Shown here: one piece after another, positions 22,266 through 33,500 of the stretch
How positions within the stretch are numbered: position 1 is the stretch's first letter
Layout of the letters: every line of letters begins with the position of its first letter
From: Isoetes taiwanensis
Taxonomy: Eukaryota; Streptophyta; Lycopodiopsida; Isoetales; Isoetaceae
Direction of reading: 5' to 3'
Length of the DNA stretch: 64,000 bases
Assembly: GCA_021234155.1 (NCBI GenBank)
Contig: JAJEKV010000104.1
Coordinates: 1,745,900 to 1,809,899, forward strand
Notes under the pieces: generated by a model
What the model was told of the DNA's origin: nothing
What the model saw: only the letters and a program-made list of their open reading frames with translations
Database searches by the model: none
Program-made: the position numbers and the translations under genes

Positions 22266-22707
22266 TGTTAAATGGTGTCATGTTATTTGGGAGACCTATG
22301 AGAAGCAGTGGCAGTAGGTCAAAGTCAAAGTCAAAGTCAAAAGTGGCGGGCACCCCCTACCCGGGTGTTGCTGGGCTCGCTAGAAACACGCAGACACCCC
22401 CTGCCCGCCACTTAGGGTTTGCGTTGACCAGTCAAAGTCAAAGTCAACTAGGGCCGAATTTTAAGGAAGGCAAGTCTATCTACTCCAGGCAAGTTGGAGA
22501 ACTTTCTATATGAAGGGGATGAACAATTTGACAAGTGGATGCACCCGGATTGGAAGGTAAATATGGAGATAAATACTGGAGTAAGGCATAGACAGGCGAG
22601 CTTGCAGGTCGAGATATGAAGCAGGAGATTGTTTGAGCGCCTGATTGATCTTGTTGTCAGTGTATTGAGTATCAGTTTATTGAATACATTATCTTCAAAT
22701 TCTAACA
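22266..22707 (+). repeat. Copia 5' LTR, 442 bp
   Basis: TG...CA ends. Contains GTCAAAGTCAAAGTCAAAGT arrays and an internal GCGGGCACCCCC / CCCCCTGCCCGC inverted motif. Confidence 0.95.
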
Positions 22708-22709
22708 AA

Positions 22710-22723
22710 TGGTATCGAAAGCC
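22710..22723 (+). other. Copia primer-binding site (initiator Met tRNA)
   Basis: TGGTATCGAAAGCC starts 2 bp after the LTR. The first seven bases match the usual plant initiator-tRNA complement TGGTATCAGAGC. Confidence 0.8.
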
Positions 22724-22734
22724 ATGTCAAGCGA

Positions 22735-23580
22735 GTGTTTGGAGCGTGGTTGTTGAACTCTATTGCGGTGTATGAAGGGGACCAGCTTTCAGATTTCAAG
22801 GAACAAATCAAAAATGTTCTTGAAAATGAAGGGCTCTGGGAATTAGTTCAAGGAACTAGTTCAAGTGGGGATGCAAAATGCAGGCTGCAAGAAGAAGTTC
22901 TACCTCCTGAAAGTCCGGTGAAACTTCAAGAGTCCGGTGAAGTAGACTCAAGTAAAAGTGGTAAGGATGAAGTTGTTAAACTTAGTGAAGCATATGTATA
23001 TTTTGACCAGCAAAGTTGGGGCTTCAATTTTGTTGAAGATAAGGGAAAGTCCCCTAGTGATATTTGGAAGTTCCTGCTCAAAACTATGAGGAAAAACATC
23101 ATCTCAGATTGATGTTCTTGATAAAGCACTTAGGATGCTAAGGGTAAAAGAAGGTGATGACTTACCAAAGTTTTTCTCTAAGTTTGATAACATTGTGGCA
23201 GACTTAGAAGGTGCTGGGGTGTTGCTGACTGAACAGCAAAAATTATTGCATGTGGCAAGAGCAGTTGAGGGGAACAAGCAGTTGTCAACTCTTATTAGGA
23301 ATGTGGCCAAAACCAGAGAGGCAAAGAAAGAAATGATTCAAACGAGTTTGAACAAAATAAGGTATTGTATGATGATGACATTGAAGATAATGTTGAAGTG
23401 TTGTATGCAGGTAAGGGCAAAGCAAAGTTTTCAGGAAAAAGTGCTAAAGATAAGAGTGAAATAGGTCCTTGTTTTCACTGCAAAGCAAAAGGGCATTTAA
23501 AGATAAGTTGTCCTAAATTGAAAGAGGTTGAGTGCTTTAACTGTGGAGGCAGGTCACTCACTTAGCAAACAAGTGCTCAA
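22735..23580 (+). pseudogene. Copia gag
   Basis: Readable in at least three frames: FKEQIKNVLENEGLWELVQG (capsid start, typical LW motif), DDLPKFFSKFDNIVADLEGA, and a zinc knuckle CFHCKAKGHLKISC (CX2CX4HX4C). A second knuckle starts CFNCGGR and is frameshifted. Frame changes near 23110, 23350 and 23560 prevent a full Gag protein. Confidence 0.85.
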
Positions 23581-23588
23581 GCAAAAAA

Positions 23589-23962
23589 ATGAATAGAGGC
23601 AGACCAAGTAGAGGAAGAAATTATTCTAGAGGTCGAGGAAGAAATCCTGATACACAAAGGTCTGCTGTAAATTTGGTGCAAGATATTGAAGAAGAATCAA
23701 GTGAAGAGGATGAAGATGCTGAGGTAAGTAATTATGACATTTTGGTTGTTTCAAAAGAAAAATCTAATAATGATGATGAAATGTTAATATTAGATAGTGG
23801 AGCAGAAAAATCCGTGACCAGTTCAGCCAAATTATTCAAGGAGGAAAAAGAAGGAAGAATTAAGCATATCAAGTTAGGAAATGGGAAGTTGCAAGATGTT
23901 CAATGCACGGGAATGTTAGAATTGTTTGACCTTCAAGGGAACGCAGTAAACTTGAAGGATGT
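23589..23962 (+). pseudogene. Copia protease, interrupted by insertion
   Basis: LILDSGAEKSVTSS carries the DSGA active-site motif of retroviral-type aspartic proteases, followed by IKLGNGKLQDVQCTGMLELF and NLKDV. Reading then enters foreign DNA at about 23963. The pol frame resumes at 24945 with LCVPSLVRNLISIAQLVDMD. Confidence 0.85.
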
Positions 23963-24151
23963 CGTCGATTCGCGTAGCGAATCGGCATTCTTGCTCAAGA
24001 CGAGCATGCATGCATTGCATGCGTTGCATGCATGCATTGCATGCGTTTTGGGCCGTTCATCAGGTTGGGCGTTTGCTACTTATTGCAGAGTTCTTCATCG
24101 ACGTTTCATCGGCGCTTCCTCTTCTCTCAGCAGTACCTTATTCTCTTTGAA
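23961..24151. repeat. 191-bp direct repeat, copy 1
   Basis: Identical by eye to 24335-24525, including the GCATGCATGCATTGCATGCG tract. Confidence 0.9.
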
Positions 24152-24944
24152 TTGTTTCCAGGCAGGGGAGGGGCTTCTTCCTGCCTGGTTTGGCCAATTT
24201 GGCGTTGCTTTCCTGCTGTCCTTTCCGGCCTTTAGCCTTCATCCTGTGACCTTCGTCCTCGATCCTAGTTTGTTAAGGAAGTCCTTTGGTATTCGGGCGC
24301 TTTGTTGGTTTCATGCGAGTCGCAGTGCAAGAATGTCGTCGATTCGCGTAGCGAATCGGCATTCTTGCTCAAGACGAGCATGCATGCATTGCATGCGTTG
24401 CATGCATGCATTGCATGCGTTTTGGGCCGTTCATCAGGTTGGGCGTTTGCTACTTATTGCAGAGTTCTTCATCGACGTTTCATCGGCGCTTCCTCTTCTC
24501 TCAGCAGTACCTTATTCTCTTTGAACCCACCCTCCCCCCCTTCTTTGTTTATTATATTTTGTACAAGTTCTGTTTATCATGTTTTTCCACCCGGTGGGTG
24601 ATGCTTTTTCCACCCAATCGGGTGATGCTATTCTTTGGTATGTTTCTCGCTTGTTGTTGGTGATGTGCGTGCAGGTTGGCGAAATACCATCCGCTTTGAC
24701 TTCTCCATCGCGGGGGTTTTGGGAGCGATTCTATGCCTTACGCTTGTCTAAGCCCCTTGCGAGGGCTTATCACTAGGGTTTTTCCTCGAAAACCCGAAAG
24801 GGCGGGGTTTTTTAATCCCGGTGATAAGCTTTCGGCAGGTACATCAGCCACTCATCTATTAGCATTGTATTTGTTTTGGGGTCCAAATGATATAATTGGA
24901 TTTTCCCTTTATTTTTCGTGGGTAGTTCGCATGTGTGCGGCTAA
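23963..24944. mobile_element. ~982-bp unclassified insertion inside copia pol
   Basis: Both borders are exact in the pol frame (NLKDV on the left, LCVPSL on the right). ATGT occurs at both junctions (23959-23962 and 24944-24947), so borders are ambiguous by up to 4 bp. The left end starts with a hairpin CGATTCGC-GTA-GCGAATCG. A 191-bp block at the left end is repeated at 24335-24525. Near the right end GCTTATCAC (about 24767) and GTGATAAGC (about 24823) are inverted. The last bases read CTAA before T, which would fit a Helitron 3' end (CTRR, A/T target), but the 5' end does not start cleanly with TC. Class undecided. Confidence 0.75.
24335..24525. repeat. 191-bp direct repeat, copy 2
   Basis: Same block as 23961-24151, 374 bp further on. 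Even the ATGT before copy 1 recurs before copy 2. Confidence 0.9.
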
Positions 24945-26126
24945 TGTTTTGTGTGTACCTTCACTAGTCAGAAATTTAATTTCTATTGCACAGTTAGTAG
25001 ACATGGATTACACTGTTGTTTTTGACAAGTATCAATGTAAAGTGCTTTTGAATAATGAGATCAAATTTCTTGGAAGAAGATTTGGTAATTTGTTTGCATT
25101 GGATAGTGGTTGTTTGCCCAGTGTTAATTCTGTTATGATTCCAGATATGGACACTTGGCATCTGAGGTTATGTCATGTTAATCATAGCACCATAGATATT
25201 AAACAAAAAATAATCAAAGCAAAAAATGAAGTTGATGAGCCAAGAATCTGCCTAGGTTGCATGCTAGGAAAACATGCAAGATTGCCTTTTAAAAGGGCAA
25301 AGAGAAAAACCAAAGGGGTGTTGGAGCTAGTGCATACAGATCTCTGTGGCCCTCTTAATGTTAGAGGAATATCAGGAAAAAGGTATTTCATTACCTTTAT
25401 TGATGACTTTAGTAGAAAGACAACATGCATGTGTCTTAGAACTAAAGATCAAGCCTTTGAGGCTTATAAAATGTTTGCTGCAGAAGTGGAATTAGAAACA
25501 GGAAAAAAAGTGAAATGTATTCGATCTGACCGTGGTGGAGAGTTCATGTCATCTGAGTTTATCAAGTTTTGCAAGGTAAGGGGAATAATGCTGTCAGAGC
25601 TATGATAAAACACACAGGGCTACCCAATTATTTGTGGGAGGAAGCTGTCTTAACAGCAGTGAAAGTTCAGAATATGTTACCAAATAGAGCTGTCAGTGGA
25701 ATGATCCCAGATGAGCTATGGTCAGGAGTTAAACCAAACTATGAGACACTGAGAGTTTTTGGTTGTCTAAGCTTTGTTCATGTACCAAAGCAACAAAGGT
25801 TAAAGTTAGATGATCGAGCAAGAATAGCCTTTCTTGTAGGATATGATCAAGAATCCAAGGCATACCGATTATTTGATCCACAAAGGAAAAAGATTTTGAT
25901 CAGTAGAGATGTGACGTTTGACGAATCTCAATCTTATAAAAACATAAAGTTTTTCTCTGTTAATCCTAAAGAAAAGGAAGTTCAGAAATTGAATACGAAC
26001 TTTATTGATGATGATGATGAGCAGGATGCCAACAAACTCTCCTCTCAACAAGTTGGTGCTGAAGACGCTTCAGATAGTGTGGCGGATACTATAGAAAAGG
26101 AGGTAACACGACCAAAAGGCCGGTAG
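24945..26126 (+). pseudogene. Copia integrase, internal deletion
   Basis: The first frame (to 25605) has the zinc-binding part (WHLRLCHVNH then CLGCMLGKHARLPF) and two catalytic Asp (HTDLCGPL and IRSDRGGEF). It runs into a stop at about 25605. The second frame (25569-26126) resumes with MIKHTGLPNYLWEEAVLTAV and FGCLSFVHVPKQQRLKLDDR. About 30 residues between FIKFCK and MIKHTG are missing, including the block that normally holds the third catalytic residue (Glu). The enzyme cannot be active. Confidence 0.85.
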
Positions 26127-26145
26127 AAGAACCTGCAGCTCGATC

Positions 26146-27101
26146 TTGCAACAAGAGGCTAATGTTGATCATGAAAGATTTGGAAGAGATAACACAGGTA
26201 GAAGTAGGAGAATACAAAGTGAAGCAGCAGGTGTAAACCTTATTGAAATCCTTGCCTTGCTGGATACTGAAGTACCAAAATCTTATAGAGAAGCTATAAG
26301 TGTGGTTGATGCAAAAGAATGGAAAATTGCCATGAATGATGAGCTGGATGCATTTAAGAGAACAGGGACGTATGAGCTTGTAAACTTACCAAGGTAGACA
26401 TGCAAAGGGGGTGTAAATGGATATTTAAAATCAAGAGAGGAGTACAACCTCACTCAATTAAGTATAAAGCTCGATTAGTAGCACAGGGATATACACAGAA
26501 GAAGGGAATTGACTATGAGGAAACTTTTTCCCCTATAGTAAAAATGACAAGTATCAGGATGTTGTTAGCAGTAGCAAATGCAAAGAATTTTGAGGTACAT
26601 CATATGGATGTCTCTACTGCTTTCTTGAATGCTGACTTAAAGGAGGATATCTTTATGATGCAACCTCCTGGCTTTGAGCAAGGGAAAGATAAAGTGTGGA
26701 AACTTAAAAAGGCTATATATGGGCTGAGACAGTCACCAAGACAATGGTATATTTTCATGGACTCATATTTAAGGGAACAAGGTTTTATAAAACTAAAGGA
26801 TGATGGAAATATTTATTTATTTAAGGATGGGAATGAAGTATGCTATATTGCATTATATGTGGATGACAATGTGATGGTTAGTAGCAATCTTGATGTGCTA
26901 CAAAAATGCAAAGACATTCTCAAGAATCGGTTTAAAATGACAGACTTGGGCGAACTTAAAAAGTTTTTAGGAATTGAAGTCTTCAGAGATAGAGACAAAC
27001 AGGTTCTTACTTTGACACAAGGTGAGAATATTGCGTGCATGCTCAAAAGATTCAATATGGAAGATTGTAAGGTGGTAAAAACTCCCATGGTTCCGGTGTA
27101 A
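26146..27101 (+). pseudogene. Copia reverse transcriptase
   Basis: A stop at 26397 splits the start. The long frame 26400-27101 then reads CKWIFKIKRG, KARLVAQGYTQKKGIDYEET, DVSTAFLNADLKEDIFM, AIYGLRQSPRQW and the catalytic ALYVDDNVMVSS (YVDD). A stop after TPMVPV separates it from RNase H. This is the least damaged part of the element. Confidence 0.9.
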
Positions 27102-27119
27102 CAAACTAACCTTGAATTT

Positions 27120-27790
27120 GAATGATGACAGGTCGAAATGGAAAACATTCCATATCAAGAGTTAGTTGGTCGCTTACTATATTTATCTAGTCACACAAGA
27201 CCCGATATTTCATTTGCAAATAATATTCTAAGTAGATACCGCCATAACTTTGAAAGGAGCACCGGCAAAAGTGCCTAAGAGGGTTCTAAGATATTTGAAA
27301 GGAACTCAGAGATTATGGGATACAATTTAATTCTCGATAACATGGAGTTGCTATCATACTTGGATTCAAATTGGGGTGGAGACCACGATGAAAGAAAATC
27401 AACTTCAGAATTATTTGCATGCTAGGAGGAGGGCCCATCTCATGGAAATGCAGAAGCAAAAGGCAATAGCACCTCATCATATCCGAAGCGAGAATATGCA
27501 CCGCAACCCTTGCCGCTAAGGAAATAGTATGGAGTGAAAGGTTGCTACAAGAAATAGGTATAGAGCAAAGAAAACCTTTGAAATTGCTTTTCTCACGTCT
27601 CGGTTGCATAGGAATGACGAAAAATCCAATACAACATGAAAGGACCAAGCATATCGAAATGGGAGATGCATTTCATAAGGGATTTAGTGAAGAAAAGAAT
27701 CATTGAACTGCAATATGTTCAAACTGAAATGCAGTTGGCAGATATTTTGACAAAGGCTTTGGCAGAGTTAAAATTTAGTAGACTGAGACA
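27120..27790 (+). pseudogene. Copia RNase H remnant
   Basis: In shifting frames: YQELVGRLLYLSSHTRPDIS, LDSNWGGDHDERKSTS, ATLAAKEIVWSERLLQEI, and a C-terminal NPIQHERTKHIE block near 27625. Several stops. Confidence 0.8.
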
Positions 27791-27814
27791 TATGATCAGT
27801 TGCAAGGAAAAATA

Positions 27815-27828
27815 ACATGAAGGGAAAG
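27815..27828 (+). other. Copia polypurine tract
   Basis: Purine-rich ACATGAAGGGAAAG ends at the first base of the 3' LTR. Confidence 0.7.
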
Positions 27829-28278
27829 TGTTAAATGGTGTCATGTTATTTGGGAGACCTATGAGAAGCAGTGGCAGTAGGTCAAAGTCAAAGTCAAAGT
27901 CAAAAGTGGCGGGCACCCCCTACCCGGGTGTTGCTGGGCTCGCTAGAAACACACAGACACCCCCTGCCCGCCACTTAGGGTTTGCGTTGACCAGTCAAAG
28001 TCAAAGTCAACTAGGGCCGAATTTTAAGGAAGGCAAGTCTATCTACTCCTGATTTTTAGGCAAGTTGGAGAACTTTCTATATGAAGGGGATGAACAATTT
28101 GACAAGTGGATGCACCCGGATTGGAAGGTAAATATGGAGATAAATACTGGAGTAAGGCATAGACAGGCGAGCTTGCAGGTCGAGATATGAAGCAGGAGAT
28201 TGTTTGAGCGCCTGATTGATCTTGTTGTCAGTGTATTGAGTATCAGTTTATTGAATACATTATCCTCAAATTCTAACA
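27829..28278 (+). repeat. Copia 3' LTR, 450 bp
   Basis: Differs from the 5' LTR by an 8-bp insert (TGATTTTT-type, near 28049) and two substitutions seen by eye. Confidence 0.95.
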
Positions 28279-28865
28279 AGTTTCCCCGCCGGCAACACAT
28301 TTCTTATCATAACTTTTGATCCAGAGCTCTGAATTTTATTGCGTTGGAAAGCTCTCTCCGAGATCTTTTTGAAAGTGTATGATATGGATATGTATGGTTA
28401 AGTTATCTATGCTAAAACAGCAATTTTTCGGCCGGGTTTGGTAGGCTTTCACATCTTACCAGCTGATTAATACAGGATTGCGCTATTGGATATTATTTTA
28501 TGGCTCATTCCGAATGAAGCTTGCAAAAAATTACAATGCATTTTTAGATTTTGAGGCAGTTATTAAGCAAATTCCAAGGCTTCTAGATCCTTGTGCTAAC
28601 AAGCAGAAAAGTTTTCCACTTTGGTTTCTCACCACAAGAATCCATGGAGGCCAAAGGCTGCTGTTAAATTCCAGTTGAAAATTGTTTGTGTATGGGTGTT
28701 GCAAACTTTATGACTTTCAGAATAATGGGATCAATCTGCTCTATCTTTATGGTAACTTTTACTTATGTTCTATTTATTTTATTGTGATCAAATTCAAAAG
28801 CTACAGGTGATGAAAGCCTCAAATGAATTCTAGTTTTTTTTTGTTCGAATTCTAAAATTTTTGTC
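28279..28865. other. Spacer after the copia element
   Basis: A plus frame at 28478-28678 has no recognised domain. The sequence resembles old repeat DNA. Confidence 0.35.
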
Positions 28866-29187
28866 ACACCCGGGGGGGTGACGTCCCTAAGGCCCCGAAG
28901 GGGCCAAAAAAAACTTTTGCAACACAAACCATTAACATCCAACATATAAAAATTAAATCCCCCAACACATAACAACCATTGACATTAACAACCAACACAT
29001 AACTACCATTCACATTAATTAACACAACCATTGGGTCCAACACATTTAAATTAAAATCCCCCTTAAACCCCCAACATATAACTACCATTCACATTAATTA
29101 ACACAACCATTGGGTCCAACACATTTAAATTAAAATCCCCCTTAAACCCCCTTTGGTTTGGGTGCATATTCACACGGGGGGTGACGT
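28866..29187. repeat. ~300-bp block bordered by a GGGGGGTGACGT direct repeat
   Basis: CACACCCGGGGGGGTGACGT at 28865-28884 recurs as CACACGGGGGGTGACGT at about 29171-29187. Inside are duplicated units around CATTGGGTCCAACACATTTA (near 29027 and 29108). Confidence 0.6.
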
Positions 29188-31004
29188 AGGGCAGCGAGAG
29201 CTGTTGGATAGGCATATTCACCCCTTATTCCTTAATCTACATCGTACGTAAAGTTCTTTGTTTGTGGGGTATGCAAGTACAAAATTTGCTATACTGTATA
29301 ACAAGATTCACAAAATACTATAAGATTTGAGGTAAAATACTATATGGTGTTGCAAATTGCTTCAAAGGACAAATTTGTGGCTAAATTGAATGTGAACGAT
29401 TTGGAATACGGTGTGTCATGATCCCTCCCAAACAATTCTTCATCTTTCTCAAATAATCGAGGAATTGCAAAAACTCAGCTCAAATTGTTGGAAGACGAAC
29501 CAATAGGCACTAATCTTGAGCAAATAAGAACTGATGTCAAAAAAAATTGCAATGATCTTGAGATCTTGAATAGCAACAAACACTCTGCTCCGACAAAAGA
29601 ACCATAGTCTTGCACTTTCTCTAGCAAGAAAACAACCCTAGAAGAGCATGCAAGAACCAAGTTGCAGCTGATGCAATGACTAATATCGGGCAAAATCTCC
29701 TTTTGACGTGGAGGGAAGAAATCGGAAGGCGATAGAGTTCCTTTGGCGAATACCAAAATCTGAATAGGATTTTATAAAATACACAAATTTTAGTTGTGGG
29801 GCATTTTTGGTAAATTTGCAAACGATATTTTAGGTAAATATTATGCTATAATACAGTTGCCCATCGCTCACACTATCTCTGCCCAATTTGGGTTATTAAA
29901 CGCATCAATGGAAACCCTTCCTGGCTTCAACATGGAAACACTTCCAAATTTCCATGAAATCCGGAAGGGTTTTCCGGAAGGGTTTCCATTAAAATTAGAA
30001 TCTAACTAAATTTTTTTGGTGGATGAGATCCACCGCTAATTAATTCTCTGCAATTAATTCTCTCGGCTAAGAAAAAGCTTCTGTGTTTCCCTCTTTCTCT
30101 GGCGATATTCTGATATTCTGAGAGACGAATTTTGAGAGGATGATTCCGGCAATGTTATGAGAGAGAGCAATTCTGAGAAAACGATTCGGTTTTAGTGTAA
30201 TCAGATATGAGGGCCAGAAAAGCTAATGTTGCCTTCAATTTTTAGAGTTATAGAAGCATTGCCCTTTTTATTTCTTATTTTTTGCAGGATCAGAAGGATC
30301 AGAAGGAAGGCAGCATCAGCACTTGTTTCCTCATCCTTCTGTATCGTACATTGAAGGAGCAAATCATTCTTTTGCATGCAAACTCTCTGTAAGTAGTTTT
30401 TTTGAATGCCTGGATTGCAGATTGGGCACTATGCAGCATCCCTGTTCCCCGTTTAAAAGTCCCAAACATGCCTTTTATTCAGATTTTTGGAGCATGCCAC
30501 TCCTTGCGCTTTCTTGTACCACATATCAGGTGCTAGAAGAGTTGGATCGGCAATGCTCTACCCATTTAGCTCCCATTCTGCGCACCAGAACCATCCGGAT
30601 AAAAAAATGAAGCACATAACCGCAGACTGTGCAAGCGCATCGTAATGCTGAGGTAAAGATCCTTATGTCTAATGCTAAAAACCAATAGAGATGTGAACTT
30701 TGTCGAATTGCCATTTAGCAGTGATTGCCTTAAGCACAAAAGTAAATCAAGATGGGTGGTAGCAAATGCACAAGTTACTCAAACATTTTAGTAACAGTCT
30801 TATCTTAAGTTACAAGTGCTGAAAATGTTGTTTCTACATGTATTTCTTTATCTGGTTGGTCCAGTAATCATAAAGTAGTTGACATAGCATCAACACATTA
30901 GTGCTTTGGGATATGCTAGCTTACATCTTAAAAAAACAGTATCTTCTTCTGTTTTATCTATCTAATCGTTGAAAATGTTGATTAAATTATTAGCATGTTG
31001 AATC
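29188..31004. other. Spacer with a GGAAGGGTTTCC patch
   Basis: No confident gene. 29909-29998 holds inverted GGAAACCC/GGGTTTCC motifs related to those at 45.9-46.4 kb. Frames at 29475-29756 (minus) and 30323-30610 (plus) are unrecognised. Confidence 0.4.
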
Positions 31005-31960
31005 AGATATTGTTATGGAAAATGCCCTTGTTCATATATATGCTAGACGCGGGAGCTTGAGGCATGCAGAGTCTAATTTGAAGAGACAAAATCTGATATC
31101 ATGGGATCAGAATGATTGCAGGTTATACTCAATTTGAGGAAGAAGGTCTTGTCCTAGACTGTTTTCATAAAAGGCCGCAAGCCAAGCAAAGCCACATTCT
31201 TAACCATTTTGAAAGCATTGTAAGCATTGGTAATATCGGTGCCATAGAGCAGGGAAGGTCCCATAAATGAGCAGAGCGGTAGTGGGATTATACTTGATGT
31301 TGTCATGGTGAGTGCCAAATAGATATGTATATCAAGTGTAGCAGCTTTGGAGAATCTTGCAGAATTTGTAAGAGTTTACATAACATAAATACAGTGTCGT
31401 CAATTGCCATCACTTCATGAGATGCCTAGCATGGTAAAGGATGTCTTGCCTAGAGGTCTTTGACAGGATTCAGTCTGAGGGCATAATGCCAGACAAGGTT
31501 ACTTTCTCCAGCAGCTTGAATGCATGTAGCAGTATTGGCATCTTTGAGAAAGACAGGCAAATAAATGTGCTTTAGTCTAATGTTATTGTTTGAAGTGCCT
31601 TGTTGATATTTATCTGTAGAAGCATGGGGGAAGCAACCAGAGTGTTTGACAGACTCGCCTTATTGGGATGTGGTATCCTAGAATTCAACAGTTACTGGGT
31701 ATCACCAAGCTGATAAAGGCCATGTTGCAATGCAAATGGCATAGAACAAGGCAGGTACATGCATGAAAAGATTTCCTATATTGGGGCTGCAGTCTGATAT
31801 TGTTGTGAGAAGCACTTGTTGACATGTATGCCAAATGTCGGAGGGGAGGTTTGTCGGTTTGATATGTTTTCGTACCTAGACTACTATCATGGAGTGCAAT
31901 AATCATGGCATATGCACAGATTGTAGAGGCTGGATTAGTTGTGCAGAAATACATTGACAT
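31005..31960 (+). pseudogene. Pentatricopeptide repeat (PPR) protein, degenerate copy
   Basis: PPR blocks appear in different frames: ESDIVMENALVHIYARRGSL (31000-31070), IQSEGIMPDKVTFSSSLNAC (about 31470-31530), and VDMYAKCR near 31815. These are the D-x-ALVxMYxxCGSL and PDxVTFxxxLxACSS patterns of plant PLS-class PPR proteins, which normally edit organelle RNA. Stops and frameshifts occur between nearly every repeat and no C-terminal DYW domain is visible. Confidence 0.65.
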
Positions 31961-33500
31961 GCGAAACTGTGAAATAAAACTAAATGTGTTCTTACTGCAA
32001 TAAGTCATGTAGGCTTAGTAGATGATGGAATTTAGTACTTCAGAATTATCCAGGACTGCCACGATGTAGTTTTGAATGTTTTGACATTGTTTGCGTTTGA
32101 CTGGATTACCATCTGACTTATAATTGTCAAATTGGGAGAGAAATCTGCAAGGTATTATAAAAACAATGTTTGGGCATGTGCTGCATCTTAATTACTTTCA
32201 TATGAGACTTCTAGTTACCCCTGCCTGATTTTATTGAATCATCATGGGATACCAAGGTTCTTGAAACATAAGACTTTCACATCTTGAAAATTGCAATATC
32301 AGTTCCTCTTGAAGTTTGTACCGTTAAAAGACTTCTGTACTGCTTGGTGGAGGCAATGCATCAACATTTCAGTTTTGGAAAATGACTTCATATCATCCTT
32401 GTAAATAGTGTTGTATGCGAAATATAGTGGCATTCATGATGCTTCTCAAGTAAAAGAAATTATTTACATAAAACATGATGCCATGGATATAATAACTACA
32501 GGAGTATGTTCAGGCAGGAATTTTGATAGCCTTTACCCTTTTGTGATGTATTTTCATAGTTGAACCATCATTCAATTAAATTGGGATTATGTCTATTCCA
32601 AAATCGCGCCGTATAAGCTATTTATTGACCATTATATTGAATTAACCACACTTTTGCACTGAGTTCATTTTCGGGCTAGGAAGATGCATTTTATGTTGAA
32701 ATGCAAGGGCATCCAAATATTCGGTCCAAATGACCCATATTATGAAAGAATGTTGGCAATATAAAAAGTAGGAAATTGCTTATTAATTCGTACAATCACC
32801 GAATTTAACAAATCGAAATCTAAACATTGAAATTGTAGTGTTTTTACGAATAAATAACAAAGAAGCAAGTTGCTGACGAACGTAGATTTTTCAAGGTCAA
32901 ATCGCGCGTGGCGCGATTTTATTTTCATACATAACGTATTATAGTGGAACATAAACTTTAAAAACTAATCCGAATCATCGTCGACAGGCGCTGCAGCTGG
33001 CGGTGCTGAGATCCTTTCGATCATGAACAAACCATGCTCTGGATTCCATATAAGATGGATTACAACATCAAAGGGATCAGGATAGAAGCGGACGGGATTC
33101 ATAGCAACGACATCAAGCCGCCCCCGGTTCTATTTCTAGCTCGCGGCACTCGCAGAGGTCTCATGTGGTTCATCCGGCGTAATAGAATGTGCCATAATAA
33201 CAAGCGTATATGGAAGCCGGGCCGATGGTTTGCCAATTTCATGCATACGTATTTATAGACACCTAAATTATTGACGGTATATACATACAAATTATTGCAA
33301 GTATAGCAAACCATACACGTAATATAAAAGAACAATACGTACACAGAACCAATAATGCTGATATAAGAACACAATATATATTCGAAAGAGTTTGGTGTAA
33401 AGTATATTTCATATTCAAAACTTATTGGAAAGTGTATTTCCCGTATACATATATATATATATCAAAAAGTTCCCTTTCTAGAACGATCTTCTCTAGGTCC
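31961..33500. other. Spacer, AT-rich
   Basis: No clear gene. The first GC-palindrome of the 33-40 kb set (TCGCGCGTGGCGCGA) is at about 32901. Confidence 0.4.

Larger units (their letters stand above)
22266..28278 (+). mobile_element. Ty1/copia LTR retrotransposon, complete ends, coding region broken
   Basis: LTRs at 22266-22707 and 27829-28278 start TGTTAAATGG and end TTCTAACA. Both outer flanks are AGTTT (22261-22265 and 28279-28283), a 5-bp target duplication. A primer-binding site follows the left LTR and a purine tract precedes the right one. Internal order is gag, protease, integrase, reverse transcriptase, RNase H, which defines copia. By eye the LTRs differ by two substitutions and one 8-bp indel. 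The coding region is full of frameshifts, lacks the integrase catalytic Glu region and is split by a ~1-kb insertion. Confidence 0.95.

Noticed and set aside
23963-24525. The 191-bp repeats as LTRs of a complete TRIM element
   Set aside because: The copia frame does not resume after the second copy but only at 24945, and the repeats do not end in CA, so they are not the element's termini.
23959-24600. Cys/His-rich ORFs with repeated MHALHA/CMHC segments
   Set aside because: They come from the GCATGC-type simple repeat in the nested insertion and are not zinc fingers.
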